Source: Fibrobacter sp. (GTDB taxonomy: Bacteria > Fibrobacterota > Fibrobacteria > Fibrobacterales > Fibrobacteraceae). Taken from it: a stretch of DNA of 48,092 bases. Within the stretch, counting starts at the first letter, position 1, and every line of letters begins with the position of its first letter. Location of the stretch: assembly GCA_017550445.1 (NCBI GenBank), contig JAFZOV010000144.1:1-48092 (forward strand). Direction: 5' to 3'. Position numbers and translations under genes: made by a program. Of the stretch, positions 1-7,426 are shown in pieces. The notes under the pieces were generated by a model that saw only the letters and a list, made by a program, of their open reading frames with translations, was not told the DNA's origin and made no database searches.

Positions 1-807
1 GACGTGACGTTCCTTCTGCTTTTTAGGCTTCGGTACTTCGGGGCCTTTTTCAGCTTCGGCTTTCGCAGCTTCGGCCAACAGCATCTCTAGCGACACGCGC
101 GATGCCTCCTGCTCAGCCTTCTTCTTGTTGCCGCCCTGTCCGCGCCCATAAACTTTCCCATCTACGTGAACTTCGACGGTGAAAAGTTTCTGGTGTTCCG
201 GACCCGATTCATCGACCACCACATACTCCGGAACCGTGCGGAGCTTACCCTGCAGGTATTCCAGCAGTTCACTCTTGTGGTTAATGAAGTCTTCGGCAGA
301 GATAATCTCCTGCACGCGCGGAAAGTGGAACCTATTCAGAATCGCGCGGACTTCTTCGAGGCCGCCATCCAGGTACACGGCACCGAGTACCGCTTCGTAG
401 GCGTCGGCCAGAATGCTTTCTTTGCCGCGGCCGCCGAGTCTTTCTTCAGCCTTGCCCACCTTTACGTATTCGCTCAGGCTCCATTCCTTGGACGACTGCG
501 CGCAGGCATGTCCCGAAACAATCGCGCTCTTCCGCTTGGAAAGTTCGCCTTCCGGGTCGTCGGGGTAAGTCCTGTAAAGGTATTCAGTGGTAAGCATGTT
601 CAACACCGAGTCGCCCAGGAATTCCAGACGTTCGTTGTTGCTTTCGTAAGGCAAATCTGTGCCCGTCAAAAAGGAGCGGTGCACCAGGGCGTGCGCTAAC
701 AGTTCCGGATCCTTGAACCGGTACCCGAGCTTCGCCTCAAGCCCGCCATCGGACTTCTGGCGAAACCAGAGCTTTAGAACTTTGTGTAATAGAGTGTTCT
801 TTTCCAT
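1..807 (-). CDS. rnc: Ribonuclease III (3' end beyond window)
   Basis: Endoribonuclease that cuts double-stranded RNA during rRNA and mRNA processing in the cytoplasm. The frame is open from ATG at 807 to base 1 (269 residues, no stop seen), so the C-terminus lies outside the window. The catalytic signature NERLEFLGDSVLN is at about residues 58-70, and a second acidic stretch LADAYEAVLGAVYLDGG follows near residue 140. A double-stranded-RNA-binding domain follows (TVEVHVDGKVYGRG, then GGNKKKAEQEAS), ending in a Lys/Glu/Pro-rich tail (VPKPKKQKERHV). The tail is longer than in typical ~230-residue RNase III. It lies downstream of acpP as in many bacteria, but separated by a repeat and a possible terminator, and without the usual fabF between. 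Confidence 0.95.
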   Translation of the reverse strand, partial: MEKNTLLHKVLKLWFRQKSDGGLEAKLGYRFKDPELLAHALVHRSFLTGTDLPYESNNERLEFLGDSVLNMLTTEYLYRTYPDDPEGELSKRKSAIVSGHACAQSSKEWSLSEYVKVGKAEERLGGRGKESILADAYEAVLGAVYLDGGLEEVRAILNRFHFPRVQEIISAEDFINHKSELLEYLQGKLRTVPEYVVVDESGPEHQKLFTVEVHVDGKVYGRGQGGNKKKAEQEASRVSLEMLLAEAAKAEAEKGPEVPKPKKQKERHV

Positions 808-823
808 ATAGAGGTATCAGGTG

Positions 824-924
824 TTAGACGAGAGACGAGAGATTTTTCAGTTAATACTGCGCGAAGCGCCATTATATTCTTTCGTCTTTCGTCTGTAGCC
901 GCGTAGCGGCGTCCTTTCGTCTAA
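824..924. repeat. Modular palindromic intergenic repeat, copy 1
   Basis: About 100 bp between acpP and rnc. It starts with iterated AGACGAGAG units and ends with inverted CTTTCGTCT units, so the ends can pair (TTAGACG...CGTCTAA). Inside are two small hairpins, GCGCGAAGCGC and GCCGCGTAGCGGC. A copy about 90% identical and in the same orientation lies at 2051..2156. It does not resemble an insertion sequence and encodes nothing. Confidence 0.85.
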
Positions 925-928
925 ATAA

Positions 929-955
929 GAAAGGGCAACCCTGTCCGGGCCACCC
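929..955 (-). terminator. Possible terminator after acpP
   Basis: On the minus strand GGGTGGCCC (955-947) can pair, with three G-T wobbles, to GGGTTGCCC (941-933) around a 5-nt loop. The tail is TTTCTTATTT. It lies about 30 nt past the acpP stop. The stem is wobble-rich, so confidence is moderate. Confidence 0.45.
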
Positions 956-984
956 AATCCAGTTTCGTATTCGAAGCTAGCTAA

Positions 985-1224
985 TTAAGCCTTCTTAGCT
1001 TCGATGAAGGCGACCACGTCGGCAACCTTGGCGAACTTTTCAGCGTCGGAATCGAGGATTTCGACTTCAAATTCGTCTTCGAGAGCCATCACGAGTTCCA
1101 CGCGGTCGAGGGAGTCGGCACCGAGGTCGTTACCGAATTCAGATTCGGGCTTCACGTCTTCAGCCTTAACGCCGAGCTTGTCAACGATAACAGCGGTGAC
1201 CTTCTTGAAAATTTCTTCGTTCAT
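985..1224 (-). CDS. acpP: Acyl carrier protein
   Basis: Carries growing acyl chains on a phosphopantetheine arm during fatty acid synthesis. It is 79 residues, acidic, with the attachment motif [10 protein letters not shown] (the serine of DSL is modified). ATG at 1224 is chosen over the in-frame start at 1260 because GGAGAT lies 5-10 nt before it and the protein then begins MNEEIFKKV as in the family. It follows fabG by 52 nt and is probably co-transcribed with it. Confidence 0.97.
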   Translation of the reverse strand: MNEEIFKKVTAVIVDKLGVKAEDVKPESEFGNDLGADSLDRVELVMALEDEFEVEILDSDAEKFAKVADVVAFIEAKKA

Positions 1225-1276
1225 TGTAATCTCCATTTGGATTTGATTGTTTGAGTTCAAATTTAGTAAAAAATGC

Positions 1277-2017
1277 CTAGGCGTTCAACCCACCATCTAC
1301 ACCGAGAATCTGGCCGGTGATGTAGCAGGCGTCGTCGGATGCCAAAAATGCGGCCGCATTGGCAATATCTTCGGGTTTTCCGATACGTCCGAGGGGAATC
1401 TGGGCGGCATATTTTTCCTTGGTGGCTTCATCCATGGCGGCGGTCATGTCGGTACCGATAAAACCGGGGGCAATGGCGTTCACGGTAATGCCACGGGAGG
1501 CAAATTCCATAGCGTTCGAGCGGGTCATGCCAATGATGCCAGCCTTGGCAGCGGCATAGTTAGCCTGACCGGCCTGGCCGTGCAGGGCGTTAATGCTCGA
1601 AATGTTGATAATACGACCGGTGCGCTTGCCCATCATGGTGCGGGCCACGGCACGGGTGCAAAGGAACACGGAACGCAGGTTGGTGGCGATCACGGCGTCG
1701 AAGTCTTCATCCTTCATGCGCATCAGGAGTCCATCGCGGGTAATACCGGCGTTGTTCACCAGAATGTCGACCGTGCCCATGTCAGCAATAATCTGCTTGA
1801 ACACGTTCTGCACCGTTTCGGAGTCGGCCACGTTGCAAGCATAGCTCTTGACCTGCACCCCAAGTTCGGCGGAAAGTTTTGCAGCCAGTTCTTCCTTGAC
1901 CGAGGTCGAAAGAATGGCGACGTCTGCCCCTTCGCTTGCAAGCTTGGTGGCAATGGCAAGACCGATACCGCGAGAAGCACCGGTGACAATGGCCTTTTTA
2001 CCTGTAAGTTTACCCAT
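1277..2017 (-). CDS. fabG: 3-oxoacyl-ACP reductase FabG
   Basis: NADPH-dependent reduction of 3-oxoacyl-ACP, the first reductive step of each fatty acid elongation round. It is 246 residues, normal for a short-chain dehydrogenase. The cofactor motif TGASRGIG is at residues 12-19, the structural motif is NNAG, and the catalytic Ser-Tyr-Lys set lies in [11 protein letters not shown]...NYAAAKAG. The C-terminus [14 protein letters not shown] is typical of FabG. AAGGA stands 5 nt before ATG. It lies between fabD, separated by a palindromic repeat, and acpP. Confidence 0.97.
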   Translation of the reverse strand: MGKLTGKKAIVTGASRGIGLAIATKLASEGADVAILSTSVKEELAAKLSAELGVQVKSYACNVADSETVQNVFKQIIADMGTVDILVNNAGITRDGLLMRMKDEDFDAVIATNLRSVFLCTRAVARTMMGKRTGRIINISSINALHGQAGQANYAAAKAGIIGMTRSNAMEFASRGITVNAIAPGFIGTDMTAAMDEATKEKYAAQIPLGRIGKPEDIANAAAFLASDDACYITGQILGVDGGLNA

Positions 2018-2050
2018 AGTAGTCCTTTTTAGTAGGAGGTTAATAGTTTC

Positions 2051-2156
2051 CAGACGAGAGACGAGAGACGAGAGATTTTTTAATTAGAACTGCGCGAAGC
2101 GCCATTATATTCTTTCGTCTTTCGTCTGTAGCCGCGTAGCGGCGTTCTTTCGTCTA
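2051..2156. repeat. Modular palindromic intergenic repeat, copy 2
   Basis: Second copy of the element at 824..924, with three instead of two AGACGAGAG-type units at the left arm. It has the same two internal mini-hairpins (CGAAG and CGTAG loops) and inverted CTTTCGTCT units at the right arm. The fabD stop codon TAG (2156-2154) lies within its outer end, so the element abuts the gene exactly. Confidence 0.85.
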
Positions 2157-3068
2157 TAAAGCCTGGAATGCCTCGATCGTTTCCACCGGAGTGACCTTCA
2201 CATCGCGGCTGATCTTGCGCATCAGGCCCATGAGCACCTTGCCGGAGCCCACTTCAACACCCTGGGTCACACCCAGAGACATGGCCTTGTTCATGCAGTC
2301 GTTCCAACGGACCGGAGACACCAGCTGGCGCACCAGGAGGTCAGCAATTTCAGAGCCCTTCGTGACCGGTTCGGCAATCACGTTGGCAATGACCGGCTTT
2401 TCGACATCGTTAAACTTGGTCTTAGCAATAGCTTCAGCAAGGCCTGCCTGAGCAAACTGCATCAGCGGGCTGTGGAAGGCGCCCGACACGGCGAGCGGAA
2501 TAGCCTTGATGCCAGCGGCGGCGCAGTTTTCGACCAGCTTGTTCACGCCAGCGACAGCACCAGAGACCACAATCTGGCCCGGGCAGTTGATGTTTGCCGG
2601 AACCACGGTACCGGCGTCCTTCACGGCTTCGCAAAGTTCAAGAATCTTGGCTTCGTCCTGACCCATGATGGCAGCCATGGCACCCGGATTCTTGGAACCG
2701 GCGCTGGCCATGAGTTCGCCACGAGTACGCACCAGACGGAGGCCTTCTTCAAAGCTGAAACCACCGGCGGCGTAGATTGCGGAGTATTCACCGAGGGAGT
2801 GACCTGCCACGTAGTCAAAAGCAAAACCTTCGGACTTCAGGAGTTCCATCACCATCGCAGACACGGTAAAGAGAGCCGGCTGGGTGTTATCGGTGCTCTT
2901 CAAGACATCTTCGGGGCCTTCGGCCATGAGCTTGGAAAGCGAGAAGCCGAGGATTTCGTCGGCCTGCTGCATGAGTTTCTTGGCGGGTTCAAAAGTAGAA
3001 GCAAGAGTCTGACCCATGCCCACATACTGAGCACCTTGGCCAGGGAAAAGAAGAATCGTCTTAGACAT
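2154..3068 (-). CDS. fabD: Malonyl-CoA:ACP transacylase FabD
   Basis: Transfers malonyl from CoA to ACP to supply extender units for fatty acid synthesis. It is 304 residues. The N-terminal LLFPGQGAQYVGMG is the family's oxyanion-hole region, GHSLGE places the nucleophile Ser at residue 91, and SGAFHSPLM holds the catalytic His. ATG at 3068 follows an AGAGG ribosome site and gives the canonical N-terminus. The frame stays open upstream to about 3524, but that extension crosses the plsX terminator and is not protein-like. The gene starts a new unit after that terminator. Confidence 0.96.
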   Translation of the reverse strand: MSKTILLFPGQGAQYVGMGQTLASTFEPAKKLMQQADEILGFSLSKLMAEGPEDVLKSTDNTQPALFTVSAMVMELLKSEGFAFDYVAGHSLGEYSAIYAAGGFSFEEGLRLVRTRGELMASAGSKNPGAMAAIMGQDEAKILELCEAVKDAGTVVPANINCPGQIVVSGAVAGVNKLVENCAAAGIKAIPLAVSGAFHSPLMQFAQAGLAEAIAKTKFNDVEKPVIANVIAEPVTKGSEIADLLVRQLVSPVRWNDCMNKAMSLGVTQGVEVGSGKVLMGLMRKISRDVKVTPVETIEAFQAL

Positions 3069-3204
3069 TATAAACCTCTGCGGACATCCGCAATAATTTT
3101 GTTCGCCCCCTAATTTAGAAAATACGGACCGGCAGGCGTGCCCCTCCCGCCCCTGTATACAAAAAATTGTAAATATAAGGTTTTTGAAGTGATTTCGTAA
3201 GAAA

Positions 3205-3229
3205 GATTCCGGATCAAGCCCGGAATGAC
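3205..3229. repeat. Dispersed hairpin repeat ending in AATGAC
   Basis: ATTCCGG and CCGGAAT flank a 7-nt loop and are followed by GACA. The architecture matches hairpins at 7829, 17203 and 46215. It lies in the fabD 5' region, downstream of the plsX terminator. Confidence 0.6.
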
Positions 3230-3275
3230 ACTTTTGTCTTTTCACAAAAAACAGAGCCCGCTGTTGCGAGCTCAT

Positions 3276-3306
3276 AAAAAAAAGAACCTGGCGAGCGACC
3301 AGGTTC
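3276..3306 (-). terminator. Rho-independent terminator of yceD-rpmF-plsX
   Basis: On the minus strand an 8-bp stem GAACCTGG/CCAGGTTC (loop 3292-3298) is followed by eight T. It lies about 20 nt past the plsX stop and separates plsX from fabD. Confidence 0.9.
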
Positions 3307-3328
3307 CAAAATTTCGCACAAATTAGCG

Positions 3329-4312
3329 TTACTTTGCTTCGGAGGAATCGTCCTTGATTGCGAGCAAGCGTTCGTTCACGTTCTTGGACACACCCTTTTC
3401 GGCATACTTGGCAGCAACTTCGACAGCCTTCTCGATTGCGAGAGCGTCGGAGCGGCCGTGGGCGATAATGCCCGTACCGTTCAGGCCGAGGAGAAGAGCG
3501 CCACCCGTCATGCGGTAATCCCACATTTCGTCGAAGCGGCGGCCGTTCGGAGTGTCAATAACACCGAACATCTTCTTGTGCAGTTCATAGAAGCCTTCGA
3601 GCATCTTCAGAACAACGTTACCCGTAAAGCCAGAAGTCACGACCACATCGGCGACACCTTCGATAAGGGTTTCGCCTTCGATGTTACCGATAAAGTTTAC
3701 CGGAGCAACCTTGAGCAGCTGGTGAGCTTCCTGGAGCACAGCCGGGCCCTTGTGTTCTTCTTCGCCCATGTTCAACAGGCCGACCTTCGGATTTTCGTAA
3801 CCGAAGTAGGTTTCGGCGAAAGCAGAACCAGCGATAGCGAAGTCAACGAGCGTCGAGGCGCGTTCATCGACGTTTGCACCGGCATCGACCAAGATGATCG
3901 GACGGTCAGCAGTCGGAATCACGCAACCAATAGGCGGACGGCTGAACTTGTCTGTAGTACGACCCAAGAGCATAAGGCAGCTAGCCATCATGGCACCGGA
4001 ATTACCGGCACTCACGGAGGCATCGACCATGCCCTTCTTCTGCAAGGCAACGCAGGTCACCAAGCCAGAGTGGGGCTTCTTCTTGAGCACTTCGACGGGG
4101 TGTTCGTCCATGGCCACCGGATCCGGTGCATCGACCACAGAAATACCGTTGCCAGTATAACCAAGCTTAGCAAGCCCGGCCTTGACCTCGGCCTCCGGTC
4201 CGCACAGAACCACATGCAGGTTAGCATTCTTGTTGACGGCGTTAACAGCACCTTCAATCACTACAGCAGGGGCGAAATCGCCACCCAGCGCATCAAGAGC
4301 AACTTTTACCAT
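3329..4312 (-). CDS. plsX: Phosphate acyltransferase PlsX
   Basis: Makes acyl-phosphate from acyl-ACP, the donor for glycerol-3-phosphate acylation, linking fatty acid and phospholipid synthesis at the membrane surface. It is 327 residues. The N-terminal VALDALGGDFAP is the PlsX hallmark; SAGNSGAMM and the C-terminal GIIAHGRSDALAIEKAV region also fit. Two ATGs are close together. The upstream one (4318) abuts AAGGAG directly, whereas ATG at 4312 is 6 nt from it and is preferred. It follows rpmF by 30 nt. Confidence 0.95.
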   Translation of the reverse strand: MVKVALDALGGDFAPAVVIEGAVNAVNKNANLHVVLCGPEAEVKAGLAKLGYTGNGISVVDAPDPVAMDEHPVEVLKKKPHSGLVTCVALQKKGMVDASVSAGNSGAMMASCLMLLGRTTDKFSRPPIGCVIPTADRPIILVDAGANVDERASTLVDFAIAGSAFAETYFGYENPKVGLLNMGEEEHKGPAVLQEAHQLLKVAPVNFIGNIEGETLIEGVADVVVTSGFTGNVVLKMLEGFYELHKKMFGVIDTPNGRRFDEMWDYRMTGGALLLGLNGTGIIAHGRSDALAIEKAVEVAAKYAEKGVSKNVNERLLAIKDDSSEAK

Positions 4313-4342
4313 GGACATCTCCTTACAACGAAAGAACCGTAA

Positions 4343-4531
4343 TTAGGCTTCGGCGTCCTTCATATTGATCACTTCGACACCATTGTAGTAACCGCAAACC
4401 GGGCACACACGGTGCGGGCGCTTCACGGAACCGCAATGATCGCAGGTAGCCATAGCGGGCACTTCCATCTTCCAGTGGGTGCGGCGCTTGTCACGACGGG
4501 CGGTCGAGGTTTTTCTTTTAGGTACTGCCAT
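4343..4531 (-). CDS. rpmF: Ribosomal protein L32
   Basis: Small protein of the 50S subunit, 62 residues. The start MAVPKRKTSTARRDKRRTHW is characteristic, and a zinc-binding set CDHC...CPVC follows at about residues 30-46, so this is the zinc-bound form. It starts 2 nt after the yceD stop, the classic yceD-rpmF pair. Confidence 0.97.
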   Translation of the reverse strand: MAVPKRKTSTARRDKRRTHWKMEVPAMATCDHCGSVKRPHRVCPVCGYYNGVEVINMKDAEA

Positions 4532-4533
4532 TT

Positions 4534-5049
4534 TTAACTCCTATTTTCCATTTTGCTCTTAAGAGCCTTGAGTTTGTCCCAACGAGGGTCGCTTTGAGGT
4601 TCCTCGTCGGCGGGTTTGTTTGATACAAAGATAAAATCTTCGTCAGGATTTTTCACGGGCGCTTGCGGTTCTTGTAGAATAACCAGCTGTCGGATGCACT
4701 CGGAAAGGTCCACGAAGTTCTGCCCCTGGGGAATTCGGTAGGCAAAGACGTCTACATCGTCTTCATCGAGTTCCTGTTGCGAAACCCCGGTACGCGTCAC
4801 TTCTGCCACGATTTCGGTGGAAAAGGGGCGGTCGAACGGCTCCAGGGTACGGGAGCAGGTCAGAGTTTGCACTCCGGAGATTGTACCAGTCACAAGACAC
4901 TTGCTTTCGCCTTCGGGGCTTACCAGCACCTCGGCTACCAGATCGCCCTTGAGGTGCAGTTCGTCGAAGATTTCGGGGGCATCGGTACGGCACCAGACCA
5001 CCCTGCGGTCTTCGGAATCAGTAAGTTTTTGTGCGATATCAAATCTCAA
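4534..5049 (-). CDS. YceD/DUF177 family protein
   Basis: YceD family, the usual partner upstream of rpmF; in other bacteria it is linked to 23S rRNA/ribosome maturation. It is 171 residues. The family core is seen in the segments VTGTISGVQTLTCSRTLEPF and DVFAYRI...NFVDLSECIRQLVIL. The usual two-cysteine pair is reduced to one clear Cys here. The only start compatible with the upstream in-frame stop at 5062 is TTG at 5049. There is no Shine-Dalgarno site; a TAAATTTG -10-like element ends 7 nt before it, so the message may be leaderless. Confidence 0.85.
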   Translation of the reverse strand: MRFDIAQKLTDSEDRRVVWCRTDAPEIFDELHLKGDLVAEVLVSPEGESKCLVTGTISGVQTLTCSRTLEPFDRPFSTEIVAEVTRTGVSQQELDEDDVDVFAYRIPQGQNFVDLSECIRQLVILQEPQAPVKNPDEDFIFVSNKPADEEPQSDPRWDKLKALKSKMENRS

Positions 5050-5301
5050 AGTAGCCCAAATTTAGTAAAAAAAGGGGGTAAAGTCAATGGTGGACCTAAG
5101 GGCTCCGCCCTTAAGAACCCGATAATGCGGGAGGAAACCCAGCTCAGAGTTGCGAAGGCCGCACGGTTCCCTCCCTGCACCCACCCTTTCCTTGGCCGAC
5201 GCTCTATTTTGGTTAGCCAAGCGCCGTTCTTCTTACTTGTCTTGCCCGCGAAAGCGGGCGCCTCCTCTCCAATCCGAGAAAAAGAAGCTTCATTTTTGGT
5301 A
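5050..5301. other. Intergenic region with small hairpins
   Basis: No gene is supported here. It holds a TAAGGG/CCCTTA mini-hairpin (5097-5113) and GCCCGC-GAAA-GCGGGC (5244-5259). Both resemble the small hairpins of the dispersed repeats elsewhere in the window. The left end carries the putative yceD promoter. Confidence 0.5.
5056..5063 (-). promoter_or_regulatory. Putative -10 element of yceD operon
   Basis: TAAATTTG on the minus strand fits the TAnnTTTG -7 element of the FCB group. It ends 7 nt before the TTG start of yceD, which implies a leaderless transcript. Confidence 0.45.
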
Positions 5302-5682
5302 TCAAACTTCTAATTCGGCATTTATGGCTGCTAATGCATTTTGGGCTTCGCTCTTAGCGAGTGCAAAAGCTTGAGAAATGTCCGATTTGACGTTATCGCC
5401 AACATCTTTTAAAAAGTCAGAAACATTCGAGAACGCATCACCATTTGCGTCATTCAAAGTCAAACCAGAGGTCTTAATATCAGATGTATAACTGGAAACT
5501 TTACTATCAAGATTAGATTCAATAGAATCATACAACGCAGTTAATTGAGTATTCAGTTCATTATTGTCTGAAAAATCAATTACAGGATCCGCGCTCATCA
5601 TCAGGCGCGGTTCAAGAGGCTCAATCTTGTAGTTCTTACGAGTGGAATTTTTCTTGTTGTTCTTAATGTTCTTCTTGGACAT
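5302..5682 (-). CDS. Short LEPR-XLL motif protein
   Basis: 126 residues. A Lys/Asn-rich basic start is followed by IEPLEPRLMMSADPV (about residues 22-36). This matches the LEPR-XLL motif normally seen at the N-terminus of very large exported repeat proteins. The rest is hydrophilic, Ser/Asp-rich and probably helical (AFALAKSEAQNALAAINAELEV). No signal peptide or membrane helix is seen. ATG at 5682 is preferred over 5700 because GGGAG lies 5 nt before it. The coding region is AT-rich compared with the fab cluster. It is either a stand-alone small protein or the remnant head of a giant adhesin gene; no continuation is visible downstream. Function unknown. Confidence 0.75.
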   Translation of the reverse strand: MSKKNIKNNKKNSTRKNYKIEPLEPRLMMSADPVIDFSDNNELNTQLTALYDSIESNLDSKVSSYTSDIKTSGLTLNDANGDAFSNVSDFLKDVGDNVKSDISQAFALAKSEAQNALAAINAELEV

Positions 5683-5695
5683 AATAACTCCCAAT

Positions 5696-5715
5696 GGCAT
5701 TCCGTATGGAATGCC
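5696..5715. promoter_or_regulatory. Perfect hairpin just upstream of LEPR gene
   Basis: GGCATTCC and GGAATGCC form a perfect 8-bp stem around a 4-nt loop, 4 nt before the GGGAG ribosome site of the 5682 start. No T-run follows on the minus strand, so it looks like a 5' leader structure rather than a terminator. On the plus strand a T-rich run does follow. Confidence 0.5.
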
Positions 5716-5767
5716 TATTCTTTATTGTTTTTTTGTTAAATTTTTTTTGGTGAATCCAAAGTGACGG

Positions 5768-6958
5768 CTACTTAACCATCACACAACGAATGGAGAATCC
5801 ATGCGTTTTATACGTACTGTAATTAGAGTTTGCCGTTGAGGATTTACTTTGTAGACCCGCTAATGCTGATGGTTGATCTAGAGTACCCTCTTCAGGATAA
5901 AACCAATATGTACTGCTATTTAATTTTTCAAATTCATGATTCCAAAGATACCCAGCCCCAACCAAGCTGTACCCCGTATAATTATGTCCCCCAAACGCTT
6001 TAGCACGCACCCCTTTGACACCTGCATCATTATCATCAGCATGCACCACTATATAAAAATCATTATAAGTCAACAAGCGCCATCCATCTGGACAAATGCC
6101 TTGGTGATTCGGTTTAATCAGGTCAGCACAACTCTTGGTATTGCATTCGCTAGGCAACTGCATCGCTTCAGCCCACTGATAAAGCCCCCCATACGTAAGA
6201 CATACGACAGTGTCATTGTCATAACAATATCGTTCTATTTTAGAGTCATCTGACTGATCTTTAGAACCATCAACCATTTCACCAATATTCAGGTTTTCGG
6301 CCATAACATTTATAGTTTCGCTCTGACCATCAGCATTCTCTCCCGTAATCGTTCGATATTTATAAACTCGATGATTTCTAGAATCCACAAATTCACCATA
6401 CGAAAGATTTGGACTGAAATACTCTACTTTTACAACACTACTACTCGATTCTTCCACCACACTACTGCTCGAAGCAACAACACTCGAAGAAGACTGCTTA
6501 ACTTCTTCGCTGCTGCTCGACTTCGGCGTTACACTGGAAGAGGAGGCCTTCACAGCGCTGCTGCTAGAATCTTCTTTTTTGGCAGAGGAAGAACTATTCT
6601 TATCGCCATCAACGGAGCTAGAAGAATTCTTGGTTGTTGTTGAGGAACTAGATTCCTTCGCATTCTTCTCGCTAGAAGAAGACTTTTCCTTATTGGCGCT
6701 CTTTTGCGAACTCGAGGAATTCTTGGAAATTTTTTCACTGCTAGAACTTACATTATCGCAGTCATCGCTCTGTTCCTCGCACTGGCGGGGTTCCGGCGAA
6801 ACAGAAGAAGAGGATTCATCGCCACATGCGGCAAACAGGGCTAGGAGAATGGACAGAGCCAATAACATGCGAAGCGAATGCCGCGGCAGGCTGCTTGCAG
6901 ACTGACATGGCTGAGCTGATGCTGTTATGCGCTTGCGCAATGCGTTAAAAATCTTCAC
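5768..6958 (-). CDS. FISUMP-domain lipoprotein
   Basis: Probable outer-membrane/surface lipoprotein of 396 residues. GTG at 6958 is chosen because GGAGGT lies 5 nt before it. The hydrophobic segment MLLALSILLALFAAC (about 31-45) ends in a lipobox (C45). A long poly-Ser/Lys/Glu linker follows, with blocks of SSSS. The C-terminal ~200 residues are a Fibrobacter major paralogous domain (VMAENLNIG...CYDNDTVVC...YGGLYQWAEAMQ...GICPDGWRL...FSIRCV). The first 30 residues before the signal core are unusual and share a 19-bp DNA match with an intergenic site at 12385; an internal ATG at residue 31 is an alternative start. Ligand and role are unknown. Confidence 0.85.
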   Translation of the reverse strand: MKIFNALRKRITASAQPCQSASSLPRHSLRMLLALSILLALFAACGDESSSSVSPEPRQCEEQSDDCDNVSSSSEKISKNSSSSQKSANKEKSSSSEKNAKESSSSTTTKNSSSSVDGDKNSSSSAKKEDSSSSAVKASSSSVTPKSSSSEEVKQSSSSVVASSSSVVEESSSSVVKVEYFSPNLSYGEFVDSRNHRVYKYRTITGENADGQSETINVMAENLNIGEMVDGSKDQSDDSKIERYCYDNDTVVCLTYGGLYQWAEAMQLPSECNTKSCADLIKPNHQGICPDGWRLLTYNDFYIVVHADDNDAGVKGVRAKAFGGHNYTGYSLVGAGYLWNHEFEKLNSSTYWFYPEEGTLDQPSALAGLQSKSSTANSNYSTYKTHGFSIRCVMVK

Positions 6959-6963
6959 AGAAG

Positions 6964-7012
6964 ACCTCCGGTTATACAAATCCCACCAAACTTTCAATTC
7001 TACGCAAATATA
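6964..7012 (-). promoter_or_regulatory. Promoter -10 and ribosome site of 5768 gene
   Basis: TATATTTG (7012-7005) matches the -10/-7 type seen before several genes in this window. The strong GGAGGT at 6969-6964 sits 5 nt from GTG at 6958 and decides that start. The region 7013-7144 shows nothing else recognisable. Confidence 0.55.
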
Positions 7013-7144
7013 ACAAAACCAAGACTACTTTAAATACTAGCAAGTCAATTATATCACCAACCACGTCTTGAGATTTTTTTTTGTAAAATTTGAGGATTTT
7101 TGTCAACTGTAGGTTGCAAAACGAATGCTTTTCTATAAACACAC

Positions 7145-7173
7145 TTGATTTTCCTAAACCAATTAGGTATATT
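7145..7173 (+). promoter_or_regulatory. Promoter of small two-gene unit
   Basis: TTGATT (7145-7150), a 17-nt spacer and TATATT (7168-7173). The spacer contains the palindrome CCTAA-ACCAA-TTAGG, a possible operator. The predicted leader (about 7180-7269) is long; no known riboswitch pattern was recognised. Confidence 0.6.
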
Positions 7174-7269
7174 ATAACTACGCCGGTTCAATAGAGCGTT
7201 GCCGGGCTTTCACCTGTTTAGTGCTAGCTCCAGAGTTAATATATTCACCTTCAGAATAAGGATAAGGCT

Positions 7270-7422
7270 ATGGCTATTCGTTGCAAACCGGCAAGATTTC
7301 CCAATTGCAAGCCAGTTGTGGTTCCGCCCTCGCAGGTTGAAAGGGTCTTGAAATACCTTAGGGGCGAAATAAACGTCCCAGTGGTTGATCGCCCGATTAT
7401 AGACAAGCCTGACGATCAGTAA
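7270..7422 (+). CDS. Small hypothetical protein (50 aa)
   Basis: Runs from ATG at 7270 to TAA at 7420-7422 and encodes 50 residues. It begins MAIRCKPARFPNCKPVV, has two cysteines at residues 5 and 13, and an acidic tail (RPIIDKPDDQ). AAGG lies 5 nt before the ATG. The next gene starts 4 nt after the stop, so the two are probably co-transcribed from the promoter at 7145. No family was recognised. Codons are AT-rich like the neighbour, which suggests an accessory origin. Confidence 0.55.
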   Translation: MAIRCKPARFPNCKPVVVPPSQVERVLKYLRGEINVPVVDRPIIDKPDDQ

Positions 7423-7426
7423 GCAG

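Noticed and set aside
1247..2032. 261-codon Gly/His-rich frame opposite fabG
   Set aside because: Shadow of fabG; glycine richness comes from reverse reading of Ala/Thr codons.
824..2156. Pair of repeats as a composite transposon around fabG-acpP
   Set aside because: No transposase, no target duplications recognised, and the genes between are essential housekeeping genes in normal order.
3253..3273. Second terminator hairpin GAGC...GCTC after plsX
   Set aside because: Only a 4-bp stem with a long loop; the real terminator is just before it at 3276-3306.
3069..3524. N-terminal extension of fabD (frame open to 3524)
   Set aside because: It crosses the plsX terminator and end of plsX, is not FabD-like, and ATG 3068 has a good ribosome site and the family N-terminus.
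7174..7269. Riboswitch in the long leader before the 50-residue protein
   Set aside because: No conserved riboswitch core was recognised and the downstream proteins are unknown.
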